Notes under the pieces: generated by a model
Database searches by the model: none
Told to the model about the DNA's origin: nothing
The model's input: the letters and a program-made list of their open reading frames with translations, nothing else
Position numbers and translations under genes: made by a program
Assembly (NCBI GenBank): GCA_013299055.1
Contig: JAAFKB010000023.1
Span: 1 to 45,745 of the forward strand
Direction: 5' to 3'
From: Sphaerotilus sp.
GTDB taxonomy: Bacteria > Pseudomonadota > Gammaproteobacteria > Burkholderiales > Burkholderiaceae_C
DNA: 45,745 nt
Shown: piece after piece, positions 24,782 through 37,432 of the stretch
How positions within the stretch are numbered: position 1 is the first letter of the stretch
How the letters are laid out: every line of letters starts with the position of its first letter

Positions 24782-24782
<1 letters not shown>
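23862..24782 (-). CDS. Outer-membrane beta-barrel protein with internal duplication
   Basis: A 306-residue protein with a signal peptide (about 1-32, ending TAALA). The mature part is rich in alternating aromatic/polar strands and contains two similar copies: residues near 90-170 (SSWFVNVNLFKF, FGYDDWRPYTFSAQYSNN, GNRFNP) and near 220-295 (SNWYFNFSLTKY, FGYFDWRPGSWSFQYNNY, GNRFPW). It has no Ser/His pair like outer-membrane phospholipase A. A role as channel or surface component for the exported polymer, filling the place BcsC holds in cellulose systems, is inferred from location only. The start ATG shares one base with the glgP stop (TGATG). Confidence 0.75.
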
Positions 24783-27187
<2,405 letters not shown>

Positions 27188-27217
27188 GGGGGGGTGTCTC
27201 CTGTCCGAATGGATGTC

Positions 27218-27235
27218 CCATTCTTGGAGGAATGG
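27218..27235. other. Small hairpin in glgC-glgP gap
   Basis: CCATTC-N6-GAATGG can form a 6-bp stem in the 114-bp space between glgC and glgP. There is no T-run, so it looks more like a processing or stability element than a terminator. It lies upstream of the glgP ribosome site on the minus-strand transcript. Confidence 0.3.
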
Positions 27236-27301
27236 CCTCTGTCGAATGGCAGGAGTCACGCGGCAATCTCAGGGCATCTGCGGCGTCTCTGGGGCTCAAG
27301 T

Positions 27302-28567
27302 TCAGGCTGGAGGTGTTTCCAGCATCGAGCGGGTCACGAGCGTGACGCCTTGCTCCGTGCGCTCGAAGCGCAGCCGGTCCTGCACCGGGTCTTCGCCGAT
27401 CACCGTGCCGGGTGGCAGCTGACAGCCGCAGTCGATGATCACGTTGTGCAGCCGGCAGCCTGCGCCGATGGTGGTGCCGGGCATGATGACGGCGCCGTCG
27501 ATGTGGCTGTCGGTCTCGATGCGCACGTTCGAGAACAGCACGCTGTGCGAGAGGTGCGAGCCGGCCACGATGCAGCCGCTGGAGACCATGGTGTTGTAGT
27601 TGACGCCCAGCCGGCCATCCCGCCCGCGCACGAACTTGGCCGGCGGGGTCTGGAACTGGTGGGTCCAGATCGGCCATTCGGTGTCGTAGAGGTCGAGCTG
27701 CGGCAGCACCTCCGCCAGGTCCAGGTTGGCAGCCCAGTAGGCGTCGAGCGTGCCGACATCGCGCCAGTAGTCCACCGCTTCGCTGTTGGTGGTGACGCAC
27801 GACAGCGAGAACGGGTGCGCGTGCGCCTGTCCGTCGGCGACGACGCGCGGGATGATGTCGGCGCCGAAGTCGTGCTGGCTGGCCGGGTTGTCCAGGTCCG
27901 ACTCCAGCAGGTGGAACAGGTAGTCGGCGTTGAAGAGGTAGATGCCCATGCTCGCCAGCGACTGTCCTGACTTGCCCGGTATCGGGGCGGGGTCGGCGGG
28001 CTTCTCGTCGAAACGGGTGATGCGGCGCTCGGCGTCCACCGACATCACGCCGAAGGCCGACGCCTCCCGCCGGTCCACCTCGATGCAGCCCACGGTACAG
28101 GCCCGGCCGCTGGCGGCGTGGTCCTCCAGCATGATCGAGTAGTCCATCTTGTAGACATGGTCGCCGGCCAGGATCAGCACGTAGGCCGGCCGCTTGCTGC
28201 GCAGGATGTCGAGGTTCTGGTAGACGGCATCGGCCGTGCCGCGGTACCAGTGGTCTTCGTGGATGCGCTGCTGGGCGGGCAGCAGCTCCATCATCTCGTT
28301 GAGTTCGCCGCGCAGGAAGCTCCAGCCGCGTTGCAGGTGCCGCAGCAGCGAGTGCGACTTGTACTGCGTGATCACGCTGATGCGGCGCAGGCCCGAGTTC
28401 ACGCAGTTCGACAGCGCGAAATCGACGATGCGGAACTTGCCACCGAAGAACACCGCCGGCTTGGCGCGGTGGTCGGTGAGCTGCTTCAGGCGCGAGCCGC
28501 GTCCGCCGGCCAGCACGAGGGCGACGGTGCGGCGGGTGAGCTGGTGGGCATGGTGGGGGCGGGTCAT
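27302..28567 (-). CDS. glgC: Glucose-1-phosphate adenylyltransferase
   Basis: Makes ADP-glucose from ATP and glucose-1-phosphate. The 421-residue protein has the N-terminal [29 protein letters not shown] segment, the catalytic GDHVYKMDY, the substrate motif FDEKPADP and the C-terminal beta-helix ending TVIGEDP, all as in bacterial GlgC. The ATG at 28567 overlaps the GH9 stop (ATGA), tying it to the polysaccharide operon rather than to a glycogen cluster. The usual partner, glycogen synthase, is not in this window, so ADP-glucose may be used by an enzyme encoded elsewhere. Confidence 0.95.
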   Translation of the reverse strand: MTRPHHAHQLTRRTVALVLAGGRGSRLKQLTDHRAKPAVFFGGKFRIVDFALSNCVNSGLRRISVITQYKSHSLLRHLQRGWSFLRGELNEMMELLPAQQRIHEDHWYRGTADAVYQNLDILRSKRPAYVLILAGDHVYKMDYSIMLEDHAASGRACTVGCIEVDRREASAFGVMSVDAERRITRFDEKPADPAPIPGKSGQSLASMGIYLFNADYLFHLLESDLDNPASQHDFGADIIPRVVADGQAHAHPFSLSCVTTNSEAVDYWRDVGTLDAYWAANLDLAEVLPQLDLYDTEWPIWTHQFQTPPAKFVRGRDGRLGVNYNTMVSSGCIVAGSHLSHSVLFSNVRIETDSHIDGAVIMPGTTIGAGCRLHNVIIDCGCQLPPGTVIGEDPVQDRLRFERTEQGVTLVTRSMLETPPA

Positions 28568-30366
28568 CGGGGGCTCCGGGCGGTGTGGCAGTCGGTTTCC
28601 AGCTCGCCCAGCAGGCCGACGAGGCTGGCGTTGTAGTCGAGCGCGAATTCGTTGGTGGCGTAGGAGCGGGTGTCGTCGATCCAGCTCAGCGGGCCGCGGC
28701 CCTTCGGGGCGATGTTCGACTGCTCCAGCGTGTTCGGGCCGCCGACGAACAGCCCCGGGATCGGTTTCTTGCTGACCTGGTACCAGAGGTGGCTGACCTC
28801 GCGCACGGCGTCGCTGCCGACGCCGCTGACGAAGGACTTGCCGAAGTGGTTGCGCCCCAGCAGGTAGTGGAGCTGGTCGCGGGCGGCGGCCAGGTACTGC
28901 GGATTGCCGCCGATCCGGTAGGCCATGCACAGCGTGATGCCCTCTTCGGCCGTCATCTTGTTCGAGCCCCAGACGAAGCGGGCATTGGCGATGCCCCAGC
29001 CGCTCTTGCGGTGCTGCTCGGCCAGGGTGCGGGCGCGGTCCAGCACGCGCTGACGCACGGGGGCGGCCAGATCCTCGCGCCCCTGCAGCACCGGATGCCA
29101 CAGCAGGTAGTCCATCGCCAGCGCCGCGGGATCCTTCCACTCGAACAGGTTCAGCGGCGCATCGGGCAGCCACTGCTCCATCCGCTGCAGGAAGGGGCGT
29201 TCCCGGGTCGTCAGGTACAGCTCGGTGGCCGCCCACAGCCGGTCGTCCCGGTCGTGGGTCAGCGACTCCTCGGTGTCGGTCGCATTGGCGCGGTAGGGGC
29301 CGGAGCCGCTGTCGTCGCCCTCGACGTAGTCGAACCGCTGGGCCGGGCCGGGTTGCGCTTCCAGCCAGGTCCAGCCCTGCCGCGCTGCCGCGAGGTAGCG
29401 GGCGGCGGTCTTCGCGTCGTGCGGGGCGAAGAGCCGGGCGGCCTGGGCCCAGGTGGCGGCGGCCTTGGCGGTCTCGGGCGAACTCACCCCATAGACCAGC
29501 CGCGGCACCACGTCGTCGTGCGGAGCCTTCTGGTGCGGCCAGTTCGGGCCACCGAGCTTGCGGTAGACCGCGCCGTCCGGACGCTGCATCGTCAGCATCC
29601 AGTCCAGGCCGATCCGCATCTCGTCGAGCAGGTCCGGCACGCGGTTGCCGCTCTCCGGGATGCCGGTGTCGTCGGCGGCGTAGCGGGTGGGGGCGCGTTC
29701 GTGGACCGCCAGCATCCGGGCGATGGCCACGGCGGTGGTCGAGACGTACTTGCCGTAGTCGCCCGCGTCGTGCCAGCCGCCGGCCGCGCCCAGCGCGTGG
29801 CCCTTGGGGTGGACCTCGTCGGCGTGGGCAAGCGTGGCGTCATCGGCATGGCAGACGGGGTGCTCCAGACCCGTCTCGGCGTCCTGCAGCGCCGGGCCGC
29901 AGCGTTGCAGGTAGAACGCCCGCAGCAGCGCCCGGTGGACCGGCTGGTAGACGCCCTCGCCGACCTCGATCCTGGCCGGCTCCAGGCCCGCCACGCGCAG
30001 CTCGTATTGACCTCGCGGCAGGGCACCGCCCAGGTCGATGGTGCGGATCCAGTCCTGGCTGTCGGCATCGAGTTGACCAGGGCCGGCGCGCAGCTCCCGC
30101 ACCACCGCGCCAGTGGCCAGCTCGACCAGCGTGGCCTGGAGCGGGCGGTGGTCGCGCTCGGCTTGCACGATGCGGGCCTGCACGGGCCAGCCGGGTTTGC
30201 TGCCGAGCTGGTTCACCAAGGGGCGTGCCGGAGTCGGGGCCACGCCGGCGAGGCTGCCCGCGGTGGTCTGCGCGGTGGCGAAGCTCTGCATCAGGCACAG
30301 CGCCAGACACAGGCCGAGCGTGGTGGTGCGGGGCGGGCGCAGGGGGTCAGGGAACCTGGAATTCAT
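28564..30366 (-). CDS. GH9 endoglucanase, secreted
   Basis: A 600-residue glycoside hydrolase family 9 protein with a signal peptide (about 1-33, ending SFATAQ) and an Ig-like CelD-type N-terminal domain (about 45-130). The catalytic (alpha/alpha)6 domain carries [12 protein letters not shown] (near 198-209), which supplies the catalytic Asp pair, and [12 protein letters not shown] near the C-terminus, which supplies the acid Glu. GH9 enzymes mostly cut beta-1,4-glucans. In cellulose operons a cellulase (usually GH8 BcsZ) edits the nascent polymer, and a similar job is inferred here. The ATG at 30366 lies 20 bp inside the end of the GH2 gene. Confidence 0.92.
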   Translation of the reverse strand: MNSRFPDPLRPPRTTTLGLCLALCLMQSFATAQTTAGSLAGVAPTPARPLVNQLGSKPGWPVQARIVQAERDHRPLQATLVELATGAVVRELRAGPGQLDADSQDWIRTIDLGGALPRGQYELRVAGLEPARIEVGEGVYQPVHRALLRAFYLQRCGPALQDAETGLEHPVCHADDATLAHADEVHPKGHALGAAGGWHDAGDYGKYVSTTAVAIARMLAVHERAPTRYAADDTGIPESGNRVPDLLDEMRIGLDWMLTMQRPDGAVYRKLGGPNWPHQKAPHDDVVPRLVYGVSSPETAKAAATWAQAARLFAPHDAKTAARYLAAARQGWTWLEAQPGPAQRFDYVEGDDSGSGPYRANATDTEESLTHDRDDRLWAATELYLTTRERPFLQRMEQWLPDAPLNLFEWKDPAALAMDYLLWHPVLQGREDLAAPVRQRVLDRARTLAEQHRKSGWGIANARFVWGSNKMTAEEGITLCMAYRIGGNPQYLAAARDQLHYLLGRNHFGKSFVSGVGSDAVREVSHLWYQVSKKPIPGLFVGGPNTLEQSNIAPKGRGPLSWIDDTRSYATNEFALDYNASLVGLLGELETDCHTARSPR

Positions 30367-32614
30367 GCTGGTTTTCGGCGAGGGTGGGGCCTTGCGGGCG
30401 GGCAACACGGGTGTGCAGGCGGCAACTGCCCTGCGGCAATGCGGGCGATTCGATGCGGCGCAGGCGGGTGGCGGCGTCGGCGTCCACGCTGGCGCTGAAC
30501 TCGCCTTCGGCCAGGAGGCGGTCGTTGCAGTGCAGGCGCCAGGCGTACTGGAGGTCGGAGTAGGTCTGCTGGGTGTCGTTGACCAGCCACAGCCCGAACC
30601 CCGCCACGCTGCCGGCCGCCGGTTTCTCCTGGTCCCACTCGATGCTGGGCAGCAGCGGCTGGTAGGCGCGGGCGAGGGCGTCGTAGCCGGGCTTGGGGAT
30701 GCGCCAGTAATCGACCACACCCCAGTTCATCGACGGCCAGTCCTCGACGAACATGAACTGGAAGATGGCGCCGACCGGGCGGTACTTCTGCCGTCGCAGC
30801 GACTCCGCGGCGAGCTGGACCAGCCGCGCCTGGTAGGTCTGGCTGTTGGCGATGAACTCGTGGATGTTCTTGCCCTTGCTGATCCTGGCGTTCTTGAAGG
30901 TCTCGTCGGGCTGGAAGTTGTGGTACTGCCACGCTTCGAGCTTCTTGTCGGTGTCCGGGAAGAGGTTGTCCTCGTTGAACAGGCGCCGCAGCGAGGCGAT
31001 GCCGGGCAGGGCCTGCGCGCCGAACTCGGTCACCAGGGCGTGGGTGGTGGGCTTGTTGAAGTCGGTCCAGTGGCCGGAATACCAGCCCTGCCAGTGGTGC
31101 TCGCCCGACATCGACGCCTTGTGGACGTAGCGGCTGTCGTCGAGCTGGCGCACGGTGCGTTCCAGCCGCTCGTCGAGGACGCGGTTCTGGTTCGGGTCGT
31201 AGTCGGGGTACTTGTATTTCATCCACCAGGCGTCCCAGGGTGGTTCGTTGTGCAGGCTCCAGGCGATCACCGAGGGGTGGCGGTCGAGCTGGCGCACCAT
31301 GGCGGCGGCCTGGCGCTGGGCCTCGTCGTGGAACTCGGGGCTGTCGGTGTAGCCCCACTGCAGCGGAAAGTCCTGCCAGACCAGCAGCCCGGCTTCGTCG
31401 CAGGCCTGGTACCAGCGTCTGTCGCCGACATGGGCATGCACGCGCACGGCGTTGACGTGGGCCGCACGCATCAGGGCGATGTCGCGGCGGTAGGCGCTGG
31501 TGTCCATCTCGGCGAGCCACTGGGTGGGGATGTAGTTGGTGCCGCGCAGGAACAGCCGCTGGCCGTTGACGTGCCACTGCTGGGTGCGCGCATCGACACG
31601 CACCTCGCGCAGGCCGGTCACGGTGTCGCGCTGGTCGAGCACGCGGCCGCCGCTGCGCAGCGTGGCCTGCACGCGGTAGAGGTGCGACTGCCCCAGCTCC
31701 GCCGGCCACCACAGCCTGGCTTCAGGCAGCGCGATGTCGATCGACTGGCGTGTGTGCCCTGCCGCGACCGGCCAGGCGCGCCGCTCCCGGTAGGTGCGGC
31801 CCGTGAAGTTGTGGGGCGTGAAGGTCAGCTCCAGCTCGGCGGGCTGGGGCGGTCGGCGGGCATCGCTCCAGGTGCCCAGCGTCACGGTGGCGGCGGTGGT
31901 GCCGGTCGCCGTGTCCACACGGCTGCGCACCTGCGGTTCGTCGAGCACCAGTGTCTGCCCGAAGCGCACGGTGACATCGCTCCAGATGCCGCCGGTGTTG
32001 CGCTCCTGCCCGCGGGTGGACCAGGCGCCACCGGGGCGGGTGTCGTGGTGCGAGAAGATGCCCTTGAGCAGGCGCTTGCGCAGCGACCAGGCGCTGGGGT
32101 GCTCGACCGGGCTGTCCACGCGCACCACCAGCTCATTGCGCTGACCGGGGCGCAGCGCGTGCGTCGCGTCGAAGGAAAACGCCTCGAAATAGCCTTCGTG
32201 CGCACCCAGGTAGCGGCCGTTCAGCCAGACATCGGCGAAGTAGTCGATGCCGCCGAATTGCAGCACGGCGCGTGTCGGGGCGCCCGTGGCCGGGGCGTCG
32301 AATTCCCTGCGGTACCAGGCCACGCCGCTGTGGTCGATGCCGTCGAGATGCCAGTTCGCCGGGACGCGGATGTCACGCCACTGTGCATCGGGCTTGCGCT
32401 GTGGCGGATCGAACTGCAGGGCGCTGGTCAGGTTGCCGGGCAGGAAACGCCAGGTGCCGGCGAGGTCGATCTGGCAGGGTGCCGGACAGGTCGGGGGTGC
32501 CGCCGCCTGGGCGCCAGGCGCTGCAGCCCAGAGACCGCACAGGAGCGCCCACCACAGCCACCGCGACAGGCGCAGCAGGCCGAGGGCCAAGGGGTCGTGC
32601 AGGGATGCGGTCAT
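30347..32614 (-). CDS. GH2 family beta-glycosidase, secreted
   Basis: A 755-residue protein with a hydrophobic signal segment (about 15-38, ending AQAA). The N-terminal sugar-binding domain has GTWRFLPGN, VPANWHLDGI and VWLNGRYLGAHEGYF, an Ig-like domain follows, and the TIM barrel carries the acid/base Glu in SLHNEP (about 455) and the nucleophile Glu in VTEFGAQALP (about 529). These are the GH2 hallmarks (beta-galactosidase, glucuronidase, mannosidase, glucosaminidase). The exact sugar cannot be read: SLHNEP differs from the GNNE seen in many beta-mannosidases. It is the first gene of the fifteen-gene minus-strand run, with ATG at 32614. Confidence 0.9.
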   Translation of the reverse strand: MTASLHDPLALGLLRLSRWLWWALLCGLWAAAPGAQAAAPPTCPAPCQIDLAGTWRFLPGNLTSALQFDPPQRKPDAQWRDIRVPANWHLDGIDHSGVAWYRREFDAPATGAPTRAVLQFGGIDYFADVWLNGRYLGAHEGYFEAFSFDATHALRPGQRNELVVRVDSPVEHPSAWSLRKRLLKGIFSHHDTRPGGAWSTRGQERNTGGIWSDVTVRFGQTLVLDEPQVRSRVDTATGTTAATVTLGTWSDARRPPQPAELELTFTPHNFTGRTYRERRAWPVAAGHTRQSIDIALPEARLWWPAELGQSHLYRVQATLRSGGRVLDQRDTVTGLREVRVDARTQQWHVNGQRLFLRGTNYIPTQWLAEMDTSAYRRDIALMRAAHVNAVRVHAHVGDRRWYQACDEAGLLVWQDFPLQWGYTDSPEFHDEAQRQAAAMVRQLDRHPSVIAWSLHNEPPWDAWWMKYKYPDYDPNQNRVLDERLERTVRQLDDSRYVHKASMSGEHHWQGWYSGHWTDFNKPTTHALVTEFGAQALPGIASLRRLFNEDNLFPDTDKKLEAWQYHNFQPDETFKNARISKGKNIHEFIANSQTYQARLVQLAAESLRRQKYRPVGAIFQFMFVEDWPSMNWGVVDYWRIPKPGYDALARAYQPLLPSIEWDQEKPAAGSVAGFGLWLVNDTQQTYSDLQYAWRLHCNDRLLAEGEFSASVDADAATRLRRIESPALPQGSCRLHTRVARPQGPTLAENQHEFQVP

Positions 32615-32653
32615 GTGGGCGAGGGCTGGCAGCGTCGCCCATGACTGTAGGCA

Positions 32654-32667
32654 GCATCCGAAGATGC
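32654..32667 (-). promoter_or_regulatory. UUCG hairpin in leader of polysaccharide operon
   Basis: On the minus strand GCATC-TTCG-GATGC forms a 5-bp stem with the very stable UUCG tetraloop, about 40-50 bp upstream of the GH2 start. It lies in the only sizeable gap before the operon (32615-32721), which should also hold the promoter; TTTTGC and TACAGT spaced 16 bp are weak candidates for -35 and -10. The hairpin may stabilise the transcript leader or be part of the preceding terminator. Confidence 0.35.
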
Positions 32668-32674
32668 AAAACCC

Positions 32675-32704
32675 GCAACAGCCGGCGCTTTGCCGTGCTG
32701 TTGC
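32675..32704 (-). terminator. Stem-loop after DUF1653 gene
   Basis: GCAACAGC and GCTGTTGC form an 8-bp outer stem enclosing a smaller GC-rich pairing, 18 bp beyond the DUF1653 stop. On the minus strand it is followed by GGGTTTT, a short T-run. It probably ends the DUF72-DUF1653 transcript and separates it from the polysaccharide operon. Confidence 0.55.
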
Positions 32705-32721
32705 CCCTGGCGTTCAACGGG

Positions 32722-32985
32722 TCAGGCAGGCAAGGGCTCGAACCGCGCCACGGTCTGTCCGTCGAGGCACACGGTTCCCATGAACATCGCATGCGGCCGC
32801 ACCCACAGGCCGCTGGCGTTGTAGAGCGGCCGGTAGACCACCATCGGCTCCTGCGTCTCGCTGTGGCGGGCGACGCCGATGACCTCGTACTCACCGCCCT
32901 TGTAGTGGCGGTAGCGACCAAGCGGGGTGTCGGGCAGGGGGGTCAGGTCGGATGGGGCATCGGGCAAGGTGTGCATGGCGCGCAT
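32722..32985 (-). CDS. DUF1653 domain protein
   Basis: A small cytoplasmic protein (87 residues from ATG 32985, 84 from ATG 32976; neither has a clear ribosome site). TPLGRYRHYKGGEYEVIG and MVVYRPLY are the family's conserved segments. Function is unknown. It follows the DUF72 gene by 10 bp and is probably co-transcribed with it. Confidence 0.85.
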   Translation of the reverse strand: MRAMHTLPDAPSDLTPLPDTPLGRYRHYKGGEYEVIGVARHSETQEPMVVYRPLYNASGLWVRPHAMFMGTVCLDGQTVARFEPLPA

Positions 32986-32995
32986 GGTGCCCGAA

Positions 32996-33955
32996 TCAGG
33001 TCTCGGCGACCACGGCCCGCGCCAGCTCCACCACCGACAGCGGCGCGCAGCCCTCCGCCTTGTTGTTGACGCTGACGTAGACCGGAAACCCCGCCGCTGC
33101 CGTGCCGCGCACGATGCGGGCCAGTGCGGCGCGTGTGTCGGGGTCGGGATCGACCAGCCGGTCGAACGGCGCATAGCCCGACTTGGCCGCCTCGTAGCCC
33201 TGCGCGCCGTGCAGCCGGTTCAGGCTCCAGCGGCACACGAACGGCCCCGGCCACAGTGCCCGCAGCAGCGGAAGCTGCTCCGTGATCGGCGGCAGGCGGG
33301 GGTGCAAGCCCAGGCAGTAGCGGGCGCCGTGTTCCCGCAGCACATCCCGGAACGCCGGCACCAGCCAGTCCGCATCCCGCACCTCGACGGCGATCACCCC
33401 CTCCGGTGCCGTGGGCGCCAGCGCGGGCAGGGCGGCCAGCATCCGCGCCAGCCGTGCGAACAGCGCCGGCATGTCCCGCCGCAGCACGGACGGCAGCGGC
33501 GGAATCTCGACCACCAGCGCGCCGATCCTGTGGCCCAGCCCGTCGAGCGCAGGCTGCACGAAGGTGTCGAGGGCGGTGCGCGGATCGAGGAACGCCGGGT
33601 TCGGCTGCATCCCCCGCCCATCCGCAGCGCGCAGCACGGCGTCCGCGACCAGCGCCGGCGCCTTGACGATGAAGCGGAAATCGTCCGGCACCTGCGCCGC
33701 GTACTCGGCGAACTGCGCGGCGGTCATCGGGCGGTAGAAGCTGCGGTCGATGCTCACCGTGCGCAGCAGCGGGTGCCGGGCGTAGGCGTGCAGGCCGTCG
33801 CGGGCGAGTTCGGCGTCGCGGTGCATGCCGGCCCAGACCAGCCCCGCCCAGCCGGGAAAGCTCCACGACGACGTGCCGAGGTGGATGTGCGGGGACAGCG
33901 CCTGCGCCAGTGCGGGCAGGGCGTCGTCGGGCGGTTGGGCGAGGACATTGGACAT
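32996..33955 (-). CDS. DUF72 (YecE-like) protein
   Basis: A 319-residue soluble protein of the DUF72 family, a TIM-barrel fold of unknown function. Conserved segments are HLGTSSWSFPGWAG near the N-terminus, TVSIDRSFYRPM, DDFRFIVKAP and the C-terminal VYVSVNNKAEGCAP. The ATG at 33955 is the only good start; the frame upstream runs through the divergent tadA promoter. It is divergent from tadA with a 22-bp gap. Confidence 0.88.
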   Translation of the reverse strand: MSNVLAQPPDDALPALAQALSPHIHLGTSSWSFPGWAGLVWAGMHRDAELARDGLHAYARHPLLRTVSIDRSFYRPMTAAQFAEYAAQVPDDFRFIVKAPALVADAVLRAADGRGMQPNPAFLDPRTALDTFVQPALDGLGHRIGALVVEIPPLPSVLRRDMPALFARLARMLAALPALAPTAPEGVIAVEVRDADWLVPAFRDVLREHGARYCLGLHPRLPPITEQLPLLRALWPGPFVCRWSLNRLHGAQGYEAAKSGYAPFDRLVDPDPDTRAALARIVRGTAAAGFPVYVSVNNKAEGCAPLSVVELARAVVAET

Positions 33956-33963
33956 CGCGCCAG

Positions 33964-35532
<1,569 letters not shown>

Positions 35533-35551
35533 CGGCGCTGGTGGGCCGTGT

Positions 35552-37174
35552 TCAGCGGGAGGCGGGCAGGCTGGAGTCTGGGGTGAGCTTGCCGGCCTTG
35601 TCGGCGTACATGCGCATGTCGCTGCGCAGCAGCAGGCTGGTGCTGCTGTCGTTGTCGAGTGCCTGTGCCAGACCGACGCTCACCTGCACTGCCAGTCCTG
35701 GCTGCAGGCTGGCCCACGGAAACTGGTCGACGGCCGTGACCAGCCGGTCCACGATCTGCTGACCCTCGGGCTCGGTGGTGTCGCGCAGGATGAGCACGAA
35801 CTCGTCGCCGGCCAGCCGCACCGCCAGATCCTGCGTGCGCACCACCTCGCGCAGCAGCTGGCCCATCTGGCGCAGGACATGGTCGCCCAGCAGGTGGGAG
35901 TAGCGGTCGTTGATCTGCTTGAACCCGTCGATGTCGAGCAGGACCAGGCACCAGGGCATGGCTGGCCGGTCCGATCGGGGGGACATCAGCTCCTCCAGGC
36001 ACAGCTCCAGTGCACGGCGGTTGGCCAGTCCGGTCAGCGGGTCTTCGCGGGTGAGCTGTTCGAGGGCGCGGGTGCTGCTGTGCAGGACTTCGATGGCGCG
36101 TGACTGTTCGCGCCATGCCAGCCGCAGCGCCGCCACGCGCTCGCGGCTGATGACAGTGGCTGCCTGTTGCTGGATCTGGTGTGCACGGAAGGCGCGGAAT
36201 TCCTGCAGCATCTGCTGCGACTGTCCCAGCGCCCCGAAGGCTTCCATGCGCTGGTAGTGGGCTTGCAGCGCGAACGGGATCTGGCCTTGTGTGGTCGCGA
36301 CGGCCAGGGTGCGTTCGGAGGTGGCCAGCGCGGCGGTCCACTGGCCGGCAGTGAGCTGACAGCGGGTGCACACGACGTGGACGAGACCATGCACCCAGGG
36401 CGGCAGGGCAGCGAGGTCGATCCGGGCCATGGCGGCCAAGGCGAGGTCTCCGTGGCCCTGGTAGGCATGGACACCGGCGCGGGCCGTGTGCAGCGTGGCC
36501 GCCAGCAGCGCGTCGGGTTGGAGGAATGTCTCTCCTGCCGGCGGGTGGTGCGACGCCAGCAAGGCGGTGCAGCGTTGCAGCTGCTCCAGGATCGCCGGAC
36601 GCACTTCCGTGGGCTGCGCTTGCTGGTGGCACTGCTCCAGCCGGTACAGCTCGTTGAGGAGCCGGTTGCTCATCGGGCGCACCATGGCCTGCGGAGCGAG
36701 CTGGTCCTGCGCCAGGGCGATGGCCTTGCACAGCACGGCGTCCGCATGGTCCGCATCCACGGCGATGGCGGCCACGCCGAGGTAGTTGTAGGCGTCGACG
36801 GTGTGCAGTCCGGGGGGCAGGGCGTCGGCCAGCCGCACGCTGAGCGTGGCGCTCTCCAGTGCTTCCTCGGCCAGCCCGAGCAGCGTGGTCAGGTGCGCGA
36901 CATGGGACAGGGCTGCGGATTCTTCCTGCGTGGCGTTCAGGGCGTGGAAGAGGTGGGCGGCCTGACGCGCCAGCACGAGGGCCGCGGTCAGGTCGGCGTG
37001 CTGGTGCTCGATGTGCCCCAGCAATCCGATGGCCCGCGCCTGGCCGATCAGATCCCCCGCTGCCTTGGCCTGCGCCAGGACTGCAGCCACCTGCGCGCGT
37101 GCCTGGATGGTCTGCCCACGTGCGAGTGCCTGCCTGGCGGCATCGAACTCTGCGGTGGCACTACCTGCTGGCAC
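35552..37174 (-). CDS. TPR-like/GGDEF diguanylate cyclase
   Basis: A 540-residue cytoplasmic protein. Residues 1-320 are Ala-rich amphipathic helices resembling TPR repeats (ARAIGLLGHIEHQHADLTAA, LGLAEEALESATLSVRLADA), followed by a coiled-coil-like stretch and a GGDEF domain from about 375 (REDPLTGLANRRALE, LLDIDGFKQINDRY). The active-site motif reads AGDEF instead of GGDEF; the metal-binding Asp and Glu are kept, so activity is possible but not assured. No inhibitory RxxD site is obvious upstream of the motif. The start is GTG at 37174. A cluster of repeated and palindromic sequences lies upstream. Confidence 0.85.
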   Translation of the reverse strand: MPAGSATAEFDAARQALARGQTIQARAQVAAVLAQAKAAGDLIGQARAIGLLGHIEHQHADLTAALVLARQAAHLFHALNATQEESAALSHVAHLTTLLGLAEEALESATLSVRLADALPPGLHTVDAYNYLGVAAIAVDADHADAVLCKAIALAQDQLAPQAMVRPMSNRLLNELYRLEQCHQQAQPTEVRPAILEQLQRCTALLASHHPPAGETFLQPDALLAATLHTARAGVHAYQGHGDLALAAMARIDLAALPPWVHGLVHVVCTRCQLTAGQWTAALATSERTLAVATTQGQIPFALQAHYQRMEAFGALGQSQQMLQEFRAFRAHQIQQQAATVISRERVAALRLAWREQSRAIEVLHSSTRALEQLTREDPLTGLANRRALELCLEELMSPRSDRPAMPWCLVLLDIDGFKQINDRYSHLLGDHVLRQMGQLLREVVRTQDLAVRLAGDEFVLILRDTTEPEGQQIVDRLVTAVDQFPWASLQPGLAVQVSVGLAQALDNDSSTSLLLRSDMRMYADKAGKLTPDSSLPASR

Positions 37175-37234
37175 GGGGTCGGTTTCCTGGTACGGTTTGG
37201 AACTGCGGTACGTGATGTTTTGATCCGCCGGCGA

Positions 37235-37354
37235 TCATAGTCATGGCTTGCCACGGGTCAATGCCGGATGCGGTCATAGTCCACACTTGGTGTATTCGTG
37301 ACTTCTGGACACGAATTACATCGAGTTGGTGCATTAAATTGAATATTGGTGCAT
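37235..37354. promoter_or_regulatory. AT-rich patch with repeats and a dyad upstream of GGDEF gene
   Basis: Between the GGDEF start (37174) and the phoH terminator there is an unusually AT-rich stretch. It holds a dyad at 37294-37316, ATTCGTG-N9-CACGAAT, that extends imperfectly to TGTA at each end. TCATAGTC occurs at 37235 and 37274 (39 bp apart). TTGGTGYAT occurs at 37287, 37326 and 37346 (39 and 20 bp apart). This looks like a binding region for one or more regulators of the GGDEF gene. No protein is assigned. Confidence 0.5.
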
Positions 37355-37379
37355 GAAAAAAGCGCCTATAGGCGCTTTT
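37352..37379 (-). terminator. Rho-independent terminator of phoH
   Basis: AAAAGCGCC-TATA-GGCGCTTTT (37358-37379) makes a 9-bp stem; read on the minus strand it is followed by a run of six T. It lies about 55 bp after the phoH stop. The A-run on the other side could let it work in both directions. Confidence 0.88.
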
Positions 37380-37432
37380 GCTGTCGAGGATTGCGTTTGC
37401 GATGCCCGGGTATTCGCGCCGTCCGACCCGAA

